Assembly: GCA_002753095.1 (NCBI GenBank)
Contig: PDZU01000002.1
Location: 1 to 64,000, forward strand
DNA: 64,000 bases
DNA from: Magnetococcales bacterium
Lineage (GTDB): Bacteria; Pseudomonadota; Magnetococcia; Magnetococcales; Magnetaquicoccaceae
Reading direction: 5' to 3'
The notes beneath the pieces were generated by a model. That model searched no databases and was not told the origin of the DNA. It was given only the letters and a program-made list of their open reading frames with translations. This document shows positions 20,546 to 30,167 of the stretch, one piece after another. Position 1 is the stretch's first letter. Every line of letters begins with the position of its first letter. Both the position numbers and the translations under genes were made by a program.

Positions 20546-21718
20546 ATGATAGAAAAAACGGCTTTGCCGCTATACCGGGAAGTGGCGACTACCCAGGATG
20601 GGCGCGACGTGACACGGGGGTATTGGTCGCCACTGGAGCGATTGGTCCCGCAGGATTCGGTGTTGCGGGATAAAGGGGGGGATTATGCGTTGTACGAGGA
20701 GGTGTTGCGCGATGATCAGGTGGCCTCGACTTTTCAGCAACGCCGCATGGCGGTCACCTCGGCAGAGTGGGGGGTGACGCCGGGAGGAACGGATCGGCAG
20801 AGTGTGCGGGCTGCCGCACAGTTGCACGCGATTCTGGAGCGGATCGGTTGGGATAATGTGACGGAAAAGATGTTGTATGGGGTGTTTTATGGCTATGCGG
20901 TGGCCGAGTGTTTGTGGGAGCGTGACGGGCAGGAGGTGACCCTGGCGGCCCTCAAGGTGCGCAAACAGCGCCGTTTTGCCTTCGATATGCAGGGACATTT
21001 GCGGTTGCTTCTGCCGGACAACGCACGGGGCGAGCGGGTGCCGGAGCGCAAGTTTTGGCATTTTTGCACGGGTTCGGACCATGATGATGAACCGTATGGC
21101 TTGGGCTTGGCGCACTGGCTCTACTGGCCGGTCTATTTCAAGCGCAACGGGATCAAACTATGGTTGATTTTTATGGATAAATTTGGCATGCCGACGGCGA
21201 AGGGGATCTACCCGGCCACGGCAAGCGAGGAGGAAAAACGCCGCTTGCTGGCGGCGTTGCAGGCCATTCAAAGTGACTCCGGGATTATTGTCCCAGAGGG
21301 AATGCAGATTGAATTGATCGAGGCGTCGCGTGGTGGTCAGGTCCATTATGAGGCATTCATTGACCGAATGAATGCGGCCATTGCCAAGGTGGTGTTGTCG
21401 CAGACCATGACCACGGATGCGGCGGGCGGTATGTACCGTTCGGAGGTGCAAAAGTCGGTCCGCAATGAGGTGGTGCGTGCGGATGCGGACTTGATTTGCG
21501 ATACCTTCAACCGCAGTGTGGCGCTATGGTTGACGGCCTGGAACTGTCCGGGCGCGCGTCCGCCGCGCGTGTGGCGCCAGATTCGCGAAGAGTCGGATCT
21601 GCGGCCCCAGGCAGAACGGGACAAGATCATCTATTCCATGGGCTTTCGCCCCAGCTTGTCCTACATCCGCCGTACCTATGGCGAAGGGTGGGAGGCGGGC
21701 GAGTCTGTACCTGGTTAA
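20546..21718 (+). CDS. DUF935 / Mu gp29-like phage portal protein
   Basis: REVATTQDGRDVTRGYWSPL, DDQVASTFQQRRMAV, WDNVTEKMLYGVFYGYAVAECLWE, MTTDAAGGMYRSEVQKSVRNEVVRADADLICDTFNR. Confidence 0.85.
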   Translation: MIEKTALPLYREVATTQDGRDVTRGYWSPLERLVPQDSVLRDKGGDYALYEEVLRDDQVASTFQQRRMAVTSAEWGVTPGGTDRQSVRAAAQLHAILERIGWDNVTEKMLYGVFYGYAVAECLWERDGQEVTLAALKVRKQRRFAFDMQGHLRLLLPDNARGERVPERKFWHFCTGSDHDDEPYGLGLAHWLYWPVYFKRNGIKLWLIFMDKFGMPTAKGIYPATASEEEKRRLLAALQAIQSDSGIIVPEGMQIELIEASRGGQVHYEAFIDRMNAAIAKVVLSQTMTTDAAGGMYRSEVQKSVRNEVVRADADLICDTFNRSVALWLTAWNCPGARPPRVWRQIREESDLRPQAERDKIIYSMGFRPSLSYIRRTYGEGWEAGESVPG

Positions 21719-21898
21719 GCATGTAATGGATAGATTGCAAGATCTCTGGTGTATGCTTATTATTTAGAGCATGCACCAGGATCTTTCTTGACAGGTTTGA
21801 TGTTTTTAGTTTATAGACTGCAACAGGTCAGTGGTTGGTTTGGTCGTCGAGATTGTCTGTGTGCGTTTCATTGCTGGTTTATACTTTGGAGTTATCGC

Positions 21899-22890
21899 AT
21901 GTACAAGAATTATGAGTTGCTTGATATTGATATAAGTGATGCTGCATTTTATGAAGAGCTTGGGGAGATAGTTGGTCCATTGAATCAGTCTGATAGATGT
22001 GTGTTGAGTGGAATATTACGTCCGTATTCGCGGAATATGGTTTGTCTGCCGAGTATTTTGACCTGGAATATGCTGGCGAGTTATCAGGTCTTGTGATAAA
22101 CTCTGCCCCTTGGTACACTGTCCGTCCCCCTGCTTGGGTGCAAAAAAGTCAACAAATTGATGCGCTGATTCGTTACCTGCATATTTATATTGACAGCGGA
22201 TTGCCTCCTGTCATCGGTTTGCCGGGACATGCGGTGGTGGCGTTTGGTTATGTGTGCAGCGATCAAAGGTTGGTCCACAGAGCAGGAAAAATCATCCCGG
22301 CGTCCGATTTTGTGGAAGGTCTTACCATCAATGATGATAATGTAAGTCCCTACCAAAAAATTTTCAGGCAAGAGAGAGAGCCAGAGTGCTGGCCCTATGG
22401 CAACTGTCTTGAGAGTGTTGACGGTTTTATAGCGCCTTTGCCGGAAAAGGTATTCCTTTCGGTTGACCAAGCTGAAAGGGCCACAGAAGTGATCATGGCA
22501 CGGCATATCGATGAGGCAAGTCTGGGTGATTCTCAATTGGTTCGCCGCATGTTTTGTACTTCATCGAAGAACTATAAGCTGTTTAGGGGATCTGAAGAAG
22601 GCGAAGTGACACGTACCGTCGTTGGGCAACCTCTGCCTCACTTTCTGTGGGTTACAGAGTTTATACCGGTGACACAATGGCAAAATCGCGATAAAGGAAA
22701 GGTCGTTTGCATGGAGATCGTTTTGGACGCAACTGCGGGCATGAAAGATACAAACCCCTTTCTGTGGATACGGGCTCCGTTTGGCGCAAAGTTCAACATG
22801 CAGCGGATGCATGGTAGTGGTTCAGTCCAGTCTTATGGAACAGCATTGGAACCAATTCGCTCGTTTCGTGGTAATCATGTACCATTCTAA
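21899..22890 (+). pseudogene. Frameshifted hypothetical protein, possibly papain/C39-like peptidase fold
   Basis: Frame 2 (MYKNYELLDIDISDAAFYEELGEIVGPLNQSDR) continues in frame 1 (CVEWNITSVFAEYGLSAEYF...SGLPPVIGLPGHAVVAFGY...LTINDDNVSPY) across a tgtgtgt tract near 21995. Confidence 0.5.
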
Positions 22891-22907
22891 TAATAAAAGG
22901 GGTTGTA

Positions 22908-23084
22908 ATGGCAGCAATAATACGACGGCAGTCTCCTCCCTCAATCTTGGAAAAGTGTGTAGAGGACAAGCCAGATCCAGTGCGTTTCAGGGAGTCTGAG
23001 GTAATAGCGAGTGAGCTTTTTCGCAAGGCTGAGAAAGCAAAAATGGAGATGGATAAACGGGCAAGGGATCACTGGTTCGGCTGA
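22908..23084 (+). CDS. 58-aa hypothetical protein (below ORF-track length cutoff)
   Basis: MAAIIRRQSPPSILEKCVEDKPDPVRFRESEVIASELFRKAEKAKMEMDKRARDHWFG with purine-rich aaaagggg upstream, immediately downstream of the frameshifted gene. Confidence 0.55.
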   Translation: MAAIIRRQSPPSILEKCVEDKPDPVRFRESEVIASELFRKAEKAKMEMDKRARDHWFG

Positions 23085-23175
23085 CTTATTCTGCTTGTTG
23101 GCGTGATTTGCGCGCGTTACCCATTGTCATGGCTTCCTCTGACTGGGTAACGTGCGCTGCCAAGTCATTTTTCCA

Positions 23176-24165
23176 TTACAACCACCCCGCCAACTCCTGT
23201 CGGGTGAGTTGTTCCAGAGCGGTCAGCCAGCCAGGGTTTTCGTTGAGGCAGGCGACCCGCTGAAAGTATTCCCCCCCAGCGTGCAGAAAGGTCTCCTGAC
23301 CACGCACGCCGATCTCTTCCAACGTTTCCAAACAATCACTGACAAAACCAGGGCAGATCACCAGCAGGTTGCGAATCCCTTGCGCAGGCAACTCCTGCAA
23401 GCGTTGCTCGGTGGCGGGCAACAACCAGGGTTCGCGGCCAAAACGGGATTGATAGGTCAATTGCCAACGTTCATTGGGCAGATCAAGACGCTGGGCAATG
23501 GCTTGCGCAGTCTGCTGGCACTGCTGGGCATACGGATCCCCTTGATCCACATGGCGCTGCGGCAGGCCGTGAAAAGAAAAAAGTACAAAATCAAATTGTG
23601 ACGGATCACTCTGCTGGCGGATCTGTTGGCACCAGGCCTCCAGGAATGCCGGGTGTGCGAAAAATGGTTGCGCAAAGCGCAGGACAGGAATACAACGGCT
23701 GCTGGCATAGGCGGCCTGCACGGCATCGAGGATGGTGGCTGTGGTGGCGGCGGAATATTGCGGAAAGAGGGGAAAGATCAAAAGACGTTGTATCCCAGCC
23801 TGTTGCATGGCCTGCAGCATGACCGGCAAGGCCGGATTGCCATAGCGCATGGCAAAGTGAACCAGAATCTGACTGTCGCGCAACGCCTGGGCCACGGCTT
23901 CGCTTTGTTGGCGGGTATAGTAGAGCAGCGGCGAAAGGCCGTCACTGCGCCAGATCTGCTGATAGAGCAAGGCCGACTGGCGGGGGCGGCTGCGCAGGAT
24001 GCGCCCGTGCAACAAGGGCAGCCAAAACCAGCGCGGCAGATCAACCACCCGCCGGTCGGAGAGAAATTCCGCCAGATAGCGCCGTACCGCCGCTTCGCTG
24101 GGATCGTCCGGCGTGCCCAACTGAACAAACAAGACACCCGTATCGGGAATGGATGAGCGAGACAT
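23176..24165 (-). CDS. hemH: Ferrochelatase
   Basis: GVLFVQLGTPDDPSEAAVRRYLAEFLSDRRVVDLPR; FSFHGLPQRHVDQGDPYAQQC; YQSRFGREPWLLPAT. Confidence 0.95.
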   Translation of the reverse strand: MSRSSIPDTGVLFVQLGTPDDPSEAAVRRYLAEFLSDRRVVDLPRWFWLPLLHGRILRSRPRQSALLYQQIWRSDGLSPLLYYTRQQSEAVAQALRDSQILVHFAMRYGNPALPVMLQAMQQAGIQRLLIFPLFPQYSAATTATILDAVQAAYASSRCIPVLRFAQPFFAHPAFLEAWCQQIRQQSDPSQFDFVLFSFHGLPQRHVDQGDPYAQQCQQTAQAIAQRLDLPNERWQLTYQSRFGREPWLLPATEQRLQELPAQGIRNLLVICPGFVSDCLETLEEIGVRGQETFLHAGGEYFQRVACLNENPGWLTALEQLTRQELAGWL

Positions 24166-25531
24166 GGGGCAATTTCCTAGAATATTCATTGGCGCAACCC
24201 GCAAAAGCTCCGGCAAGACCATGGTTTCCATCGGTCTGCTGGCCGCACTGAAGGAGCGGGGCCTCCAGGTGCAACCGTTCAAAAAAGGACCAGACTATAT
24301 CGATCCGCGCTGGCTGTCGGCGGCAGCAGGTCAGGAGTGTCACAACCTGGACTTCCATATAATGGGGCGGGAGCGCATCCTGAGCAACTTTTTTCGTTAT
24401 GGCCAGGGGGCGGATCTCTCCTTGATTGAAGGCAATATGGGTCTGTTCGACGGTCAGGATCTGCAGGGGGCAGACTGTGGTGCAGCCCTGGCAGCACTGT
24501 TGGCAGCGCCGATTGTCCTGGTGGTCGACTGCCTGGGCATGGCGCGCGGGATCGTGCCCTTGATCACCGGCCATATCGCCTTTCCGGGTGGGGAGCGCAT
24601 CGCGGGCCTGCTGCTCAACAATGTGGGTTCCAGCCGCCAGGAAGGGAAAATTGTCTCGGCATTGCAGCACTATTGTCCGGTACCCATTGTGGGCATTCTG
24701 CCGCGCGAGGCGGCGGTGGGCATCGAAGAGCGCCATTTGGGCCTGGAACCCGCCGGAGAGCGGGAAGGGCTGGCCGAGCGGATCGAGGCCATTCGTCACC
24801 TGATTGCCAGCCGGGTGGATCTGGAGGCCATTGTGCGCATGGCCCGTCAGGCGGGGCCACTGTCTGTCGGTGCAGAGCGCATCACAGAGCCAGCCCAGGG
24901 CGGAGCACGCCTGCGCGTGGCCTATGTGACCGATCAGGCGTTTCATTTCTATTATCCAGAAAATCTGCAGGCGCTGCGCGAGCAGGGGATTGAACTTGTG
25001 CCCTTTTCGCTGTTGCAAGGCGACTCCCTGCCGGATGTGGCCGGTCTCTATATCGGGGGCGGCTTTCCGGAGATGTTCATGGATGCCTTGTCCGGCAAGC
25101 AGCAGCTGTTTGCCGCATTGCGGCAGCGCATTCAGGATGGCCTGCCGGTCTATGCCGAATGCGGCGGCTTGATGGTGCTGGCCGAGCAGATGCACTGGGA
25201 AGGGGCAACCGCCGCCATGGTGGGGGCGCTGCCTATCGACATTCGTATGGGCAAGCGACCGCAAGGCTATGGCTACATGGTCGTGGAGGGCAACCAGGCA
25301 GGGTTGTGGCCCGGTTTGGGGCAGCGGGTGCCCTGCCACGAATTTCACTACTCCCGCATCTCCCGCTGTGGGGAAGGGGTCTCCTATGCCTATCGGGTGG
25401 TCCGGGGGCATGGCATCGATGGTCAACGGGACGGTTTGCTGTATCGCAATATTTTTGCTTCGTATGCACATATACATACGGATGGTGCGCCAGGATGGGC
25501 CAACTTCCTGCGACGCTTCTGGCAGCGCTGA
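24164..25531 (+). CDS. dsrN: CobB/CbiA-type glutamine-dependent amidase, DsrN (siroheme amidation)
   Basis: IFIGATRKSSGKTMVSIGLLAAL, GLFDGQD, class I GATase triad region YAECGGLMVLAE; upstream of dsrEFH. Confidence 0.85.
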   Translation: MGQFPRIFIGATRKSSGKTMVSIGLLAALKERGLQVQPFKKGPDYIDPRWLSAAAGQECHNLDFHIMGRERILSNFFRYGQGADLSLIEGNMGLFDGQDLQGADCGAALAALLAAPIVLVVDCLGMARGIVPLITGHIAFPGGERIAGLLLNNVGSSRQEGKIVSALQHYCPVPIVGILPREAAVGIEERHLGLEPAGEREGLAERIEAIRHLIASRVDLEAIVRMARQAGPLSVGAERITEPAQGGARLRVAYVTDQAFHFYYPENLQALREQGIELVPFSLLQGDSLPDVAGLYIGGGFPEMFMDALSGKQQLFAALRQRIQDGLPVYAECGGLMVLAEQMHWEGATAAMVGALPIDIRMGKRPQGYGYMVVEGNQAGLWPGLGQRVPCHEFHYSRISRCGEGVSYAYRVVRGHGIDGQRDGLLYRNIFASYAHIHTDGAPGWANFLRRFWQR

Positions 25532-25655
25532 ATGGGTCTGTTTTTTTACTTGCCAGAATATTAGTAAGTCATGATATACTGCCCGCCGTTTTTGTGATTC
25601 ACTGCGGTGGAGGGGCCGGTTGGGCCTTTACCGATCTCTTGGAGGATGGCTACGT

Positions 25656-26012
25656 ATGAAAATTGCGGTTTGCATCTACGAAGGACCATACAATCATGAG
25701 GCTTCCGATAGTGCCTATAATTTCATCAAGGCGGCTATCGACAAGGGTCATGAAATTCAGGGCATTTTTTTCTACCATGACGGCGTTTACAACGTAACCA
25801 AACTCATGGAGCCACCTCAGGATGACCGGCATATTGCCAATCGTTGGTCGGAATTGGGTGCGAAGGGCATAGACATTGTCGTGTGCATTGCCGCAGCCAA
25901 GCGCCGTGGCATTGTTGACGATGTATTGGTACCCAATGTGCGCATTTCCGGCTTGGGACAGTTGACCATGATGGCCATTCAGGCCGATCGCATGGTTGTG
26001 TTCGGCGACTGA
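25656..26012 (+). CDS. dsrE: DsrE sulfurtransferase subunit
   Basis: MKIAVCIYEGPYNHEASDSAYNFIKAAIDKGHEIQGIFFYHDGVYN; conserved Cys in IVVCIAAAKRRGI. Confidence 0.93.
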   Translation: MKIAVCIYEGPYNHEASDSAYNFIKAAIDKGHEIQGIFFYHDGVYNVTKLMEPPQDDRHIANRWSELGAKGIDIVVCIAAAKRRGIVDDVLVPNVRISGLGQLTMMAIQADRMVVFGD

Positions 26013-26030
26013 GACAAGGAGTAAGAGCCA

Positions 26031-26432
26031 ATGGCCGAAGAGGTTAAAAAAATCATGTTTACCGTGCGTAAACCGCCCCATGGGTCGATTTACGTCTACG
26101 AAGGTTTGGAAGTGAAGTTGATCATGGCGGCCTACGATGCCGACATTTCCGTGGTGTTCATGGATGATGGGGTGTTTGCCGTCAAACGTGGCCAGGATAC
26201 CAAAGAGCTGGGGATCAAAGGCTTTGAGGCCACCTATGGCGCTTTGGTGGATTATGAGATCCAGAAGGTCTTTGTGGATCGCCAATCCATGGAGAGTCGT
26301 GGCATGACCGAAGAGGATCTGGTGATCATCGGTGAAGACGAAGATACCGAAGAGCCGATCAGACCGCAGGTTGTGGATGCGAGTGAAATCGCGGCCATGA
26401 TGGCGGAACAACACAACATCCTCAGCTTCTAG
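26031..26432 (+). CDS. dsrF: DsrF sulfurtransferase subunit
   Basis: KKIMFTVRKPPHGSIYVYEGLEVKLIMAAYDADISVVFMDDGVFAVKRGQDT. Confidence 0.93.
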   Translation: MAEEVKKIMFTVRKPPHGSIYVYEGLEVKLIMAAYDADISVVFMDDGVFAVKRGQDTKELGIKGFEATYGALVDYEIQKVFVDRQSMESRGMTEEDLVIIGEDEDTEEPIRPQVVDASEIAAMMAEQHNILSF

Positions 26433-26452
26433 TGTCCAGGAGAGGATTCAGC

Positions 26453-26746
26453 ATGCTTCATACTGTCAATAAATCGCCGTTTCAGAATAACGCACTGACC
26501 GATTGCAGCCGTTATGTGCAGGCCGGGGATGTGGTTTTGCTGTTGGAGGATGGCGTGTTCGCGGCGCAAGCCGGTACAACGCAGAGTGCTCTGTTGGAAA
26601 AAATGATGGAGCAGGTAACGATTTATGCCCTGAGTGCTGATTTGAAGGCACGGGCCATCAAGGCGTTGGTGGCGGGTGTCCAGGTGACCGATTATGCAGG
26701 GTTTGTGGAACTGGTCGAACAGCACAAGATTCATTCCTGGCTGTAA
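26453..26746 (+). CDS. dsrH: DsrH/TusB-like sulfurtransferase subunit
   Basis: MLHTVNKSPFQNNALTDCSRYVQAGDVVLLLEDGVFAA; third gene of dsrEFH. Confidence 0.92.
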   Translation: MLHTVNKSPFQNNALTDCSRYVQAGDVVLLLEDGVFAAQAGTTQSALLEKMMEQVTIYALSADLKARAIKALVAGVQVTDYAGFVELVEQHKIHSWL

Positions 26747-26794
26747 ACTGGGTAACCACTTCCGATCCTCTTGCAGCCAGGGAGATTGCGTACC

Positions 26795-27160
26795 GTGTTG
26801 CGACTCTCATCATTAGTGCGGTTCGTGCTGACGATTTTACCGATTGTGGCTGGATTGTTGTGGGTGAATCCGGTTGATTTATGGGCCCATGATGGACAGG
26901 GGGGCCATGCAGGCGCATTACGACTGGAACTGCCGGAGGGCAAGGAGTGTGTCAAGTCGGCGGAATGGATGCGTCGCAACCATATGGATTTTCTCAAACA
27001 TAATCGTGATCAGGCGGTACGGGAAGGAATACGGGTCAAAACCGATAGTTTAAAAAACTGCACGACCTGCCACACCAGTCGGGAAAAGTTTTGTGACCGG
27101 TGCCACACCTATACGGGTGTTGCTCCCAACTGTTTTGAGTGCCATCACTATCCCAAGTAG
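26795..27160 (+). CDS. dsrJ: DsrJ triheme cytochrome c
   Basis: Signal-anchor then C(VKSAEW)MRRNHM and three CxxCH motifs (CTTCH, CDRCH, CFECH). Confidence 0.9.
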   Translation: MLRLSSLVRFVLTILPIVAGLLWVNPVDLWAHDGQGGHAGALRLELPEGKECVKSAEWMRRNHMDFLKHNRDQAVREGIRVKTDSLKNCTTCHTSREKFCDRCHTYTGVAPNCFECHHYPK

Positions 27161-27223
27161 GCGGAATGCCGGTATTGGGGGAGCAGGTGGCATAACGCAG
27201 CAGCTAAACTGAGGAATGATGCC

Positions 27224-27967
27224 ATGACCATGGCCACATTAGAAAGAAGAGCAGTGTTGGGGTTGGCAGGGGCGTTGGCCGCAGGGGTGACGCTGGCACC
27301 GGGTATGACTTTGTTGGCGGCGCCTGCCGAGCGGACGGAGGCGTCGGCGGGTCGTCGCTGGGCGATGTTGATTGACACCACCCAGTGTGCGGCCAACTGC
27401 ACGGCCTGTACGACGGCCTGTCGCAAAGAGAACAATGTGCCGTTGTTTGGCGAACCATCGCGGGATATTCACTGGATTCGCAAGGTGGAGATTCGCGACA
27501 AGGATCAGCGTCGTCCCACGGTCAGTTTGCCGGTTTTGTGCAACCATTGCGAGAATCCGCCGTGTGTGCATGTCTGTCCGACGGAGGCTTCGTTCATTCG
27601 CAAGGATGGCATTGTGCTGGTGGACGAGCACCGTTGTATTGGTTGTCGTTATTGTATTATCGCTTGCCCGTACAAGGCGCGTTCTCTGGTGTACCATGAG
27701 ACCAAGCGGGGTGCGGAGAGCAATCCCGATGTGCCCATTCGCAGCAAGGGTGTGGTGGAAAAGTGTACGTTTTGTGTACACCGTTTGGACAATGGACAGG
27801 AACCTGCCTGTGTTGAGGCGTGCAAGGGAGAGGGGAAGGGTGCCATGCTTTTCGGTGATCTGAACGATCCCCGTTCCGAGATTGCCAAGCGCGTGCATAC
27901 GGTAGCCACCAAGACGATGCGGCCCGATCTGGGGTTGAAACCCCGCATTTACTATCAGGGATTGTAA
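27224..27967 (+). CDS. dsrO: DsrO periplasmic iron-sulfur protein
   Basis: Tat-like N-terminus (ERRAVLGLAGALAAG), multiple 4Fe-4S cysteine clusters CAANCTACTTACRKEN, CNHCENPPCVHVCPTEA, CIGCRYCIIACPYKAR. Confidence 0.92.
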   Translation: MTMATLERRAVLGLAGALAAGVTLAPGMTLLAAPAERTEASAGRRWAMLIDTTQCAANCTACTTACRKENNVPLFGEPSRDIHWIRKVEIRDKDQRRPTVSLPVLCNHCENPPCVHVCPTEASFIRKDGIVLVDEHRCIGCRYCIIACPYKARSLVYHETKRGAESNPDVPIRSKGVVEKCTFCVHRLDNGQEPACVEACKGEGKGAMLFGDLNDPRSEIAKRVHTVATKTMRPDLGLKPRIYYQGL

Positions 27968-27981
27968 AGGGGGATAGCGCC

Positions 27982-29178
27982 ATGATTGATGAATTTGCAG
28001 CGATTGAGGGACGTTCCCAGGGTTACTGGAAGTTGCTGGCGGGCATGGGTGTGTTGTTGTTGCTGGGGGCTGCGGCTTTTATCTACATCGAGGTCAACGG
28101 CCATGGTGTGACGGGCATGAACAACACGGTGGTGTGGGGATTGCCGCATGTGTTTGCCATTTCGTTGTTGGTGATGGCCTCCGGTTCTTTGAATCTGGGT
28201 TCCATGTCCACCATTTTTGCGGTCAAGCATTTCAAGCAGTTTGGCCGTTTTTCGGCCTTTTTGTCCATCGTGTTGTTGGCGGGTGGTTTGACGGTGTTGA
28301 CGTTGGATCTGGGGCGCCCGGATCGCATGTTGTTGATCATGTTGCACATGAACTTTCGCTCCATGTTTACCTGGAACGTGTTCTTGTACTCTGGTTTCAC
28401 GGTGCTCTGTTTTCTGTATCTGTGGAGCATGTTTCAGTTTCCGCAATATACCAAGGCAGCTGGGTCGGCGGCCTTCATGTGGCGCTTTATTCTGACCACG
28501 GGTACGGGGTCGATTTTTGGGGTGATTCATGCCCGTGAGGTGTTTCATTCGGCCATCACGGCACCGACTTTTGTGGCGATTTCGTTGACATCGGGCACGG
28601 CGCTGAGCATCTTGCTGTTGTTGGCCTCTTTTCGCTTGACGGCGCGGGAGTTGGATCTGCGTCTGGTGCATGCCTTGCGCAATGCGTTGATTTTCTTTTT
28701 ATTGTTGGTGTTGTATCTGCTGGTGGTGGAGAAATTTACCAAATTCTATTCTCCGGCATTCTATGCTGTGGAGACGTGGATCTTGAGCGGTTCATTCGCT
28801 TGGTTGTACTGGGGTGGGGTCGTTGTGCTTGGTATTTTGGCTCCGTTGGGTGTTTTGTTCAACGCCAAGTGGGGCAATCAGGTAGGGGGTATTGCTTTTT
28901 CGTCTGGGATGGTGGTTCTTGGTCTGTTTTGTTTTGTGGGTTTTGTCCTGATTGCCGGGCAATCCTATCCGTTGGACATGTTTCCGGGCTATGAGGTTTC
29001 CAGCGTTTTTCAGGATGGGCTTGAGGGCAGTTATGCGCCAACCTTGGTTGAGTTGCTGTTGGGGTTGGGTGGTATCGGGGTAAGCGGGTTGTTGTACCTG
29101 TTGGGCATACGTTTCTTCCGTCTGTTGCCGCGCAAGGCGGTGGTACCACAAGGATGGGATGTTGCCTGGCGTCCGTAG
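27982..29178 (+). CDS. dsrP: DsrP NrfD-like membrane protein
   Basis: Multi-pass NrfD/PsrC family protein following dsrJO. Confidence 0.9.
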   Translation: MIDEFAAIEGRSQGYWKLLAGMGVLLLLGAAAFIYIEVNGHGVTGMNNTVVWGLPHVFAISLLVMASGSLNLGSMSTIFAVKHFKQFGRFSAFLSIVLLAGGLTVLTLDLGRPDRMLLIMLHMNFRSMFTWNVFLYSGFTVLCFLYLWSMFQFPQYTKAAGSAAFMWRFILTTGTGSIFGVIHAREVFHSAITAPTFVAISLTSGTALSILLLLASFRLTARELDLRLVHALRNALIFFLLLVLYLLVVEKFTKFYSPAFYAVETWILSGSFAWLYWGGVVVLGILAPLGVLFNAKWGNQVGGIAFSSGMVVLGLFCFVGFVLIAGQSYPLDMFPGYEVSSVFQDGLEGSYAPTLVELLLGLGGIGVSGLLYLLGIRFFRLLPRKAVVPQGWDVAWRP

Positions 29179-29208
29179 GGGGGATGTTGGTCAAAGGGGG
29201 GGTAGAGC

Positions 29209-29244
29209 GGGGTCCAGGGTTTATTCCTGGACCCTGTTTTTTTT
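29209..29244 (+). terminator. Terminator after dsrP resembling the outer arm of the mosaic hairpin element
   Basis: gggtccagg-gtttatt-cctggaccc then T run, followed by gattgtggggtgcaggggcggtcatcg resembling the element terminus. Confidence 0.75.
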
Positions 29245-29391
29245 GGATGATTGTGGGGTGCAGGGGCGGTCATCGTTCCAGGCGCTGAGTGTGTGTACAT
29301 GCCGTTTCTGCAGGTTCGTTCTGGCGCGGCCATCATTTTGGATGTAGAATCGCTATCGCACTGCAAATCAACAATAGAGGAATGGATCACC

Positions 29392-30165
29392 GTGTCAGCA
29401 AGCATACCCGTTGAACGTTTGTTGAGCGCGCGCGTGCGCCTGAACCAGCATCCAGTGTACGGTGCGATTCAGGATTTGCCGTCTGTGCGCCTTTTCATGT
29501 CGCACCATATTTATTCGGTGTGGGATTTCATGTCGTTGCTCAAATATCTGCAGCAACAGATTGCCCCGCATTCGCAGCCATGGAGGCCATACTCCTCACC
29601 TCGGATTCGGCGCTTCATCAACGATATTGTGTTGGAGGAGGAGTCAGATCTGGCGCCACCCTCTGCGACTGGCATTCCCGGCTATGCCAGCCATTTTGAA
29701 CTCTACCTGCAGGCCATGGCTGAGGTGGGGTGTAGCACGGCGGGGGTCATTGAGTTCACGAACCGGGCGGCTCTTCTGGGTTTTCGTCAGGCTGCCGTGC
29801 AGGCTGAGGGGGTTCCGGCGGGGGCATTGGCCTTCATGAGCAAAACCTTTTCCTTCATTGAGACAGGCAAGCCCCATGTGGTTGCAGCGGCATTTGCCTT
29901 GGGGAGAGAGCATATTATTCCGGCCATGTTTCGTGAACTGTTGCAGAAGATGGCCATCGGAAAGGAGCAGGCGCCTTGTTTCCACTACTATCTGGAGCGC
30001 CATATCCATCTGGATGAGGATCATCATGGCCCGATGTCGCTGTTGATGTTGGAGGAGTTGTGTCAGGGGGATGCAGTGCGGATCGAAGAGGTGATCACGG
30101 CAGCGCAGGAGGCAATTCAGGCGCGTATTGCTTTTTGGGACAGTGTGTTGGCTGTCCTGTCATAA
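29392..30165 (+). CDS. DUF3050-like (heme-oxygenase-like fold) protein
   Basis: LNQHPVYGAIQDLPSVRLFMSHHIYSVWDFMSLLKYLQQ; HYYLERHIHLDEDHHGPMSL. Confidence 0.75.
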   Translation: MSASIPVERLLSARVRLNQHPVYGAIQDLPSVRLFMSHHIYSVWDFMSLLKYLQQQIAPHSQPWRPYSSPRIRRFINDIVLEEESDLAPPSATGIPGYASHFELYLQAMAEVGCSTAGVIEFTNRAALLGFRQAAVQAEGVPAGALAFMSKTFSFIETGKPHVVAAAFALGREHIIPAMFRELLQKMAIGKEQAPCFHYYLERHIHLDEDHHGPMSLLMLEELCQGDAVRIEEVITAAQEAIQARIAFWDSVLAVLS

Positions 30166-30167
30166 CA

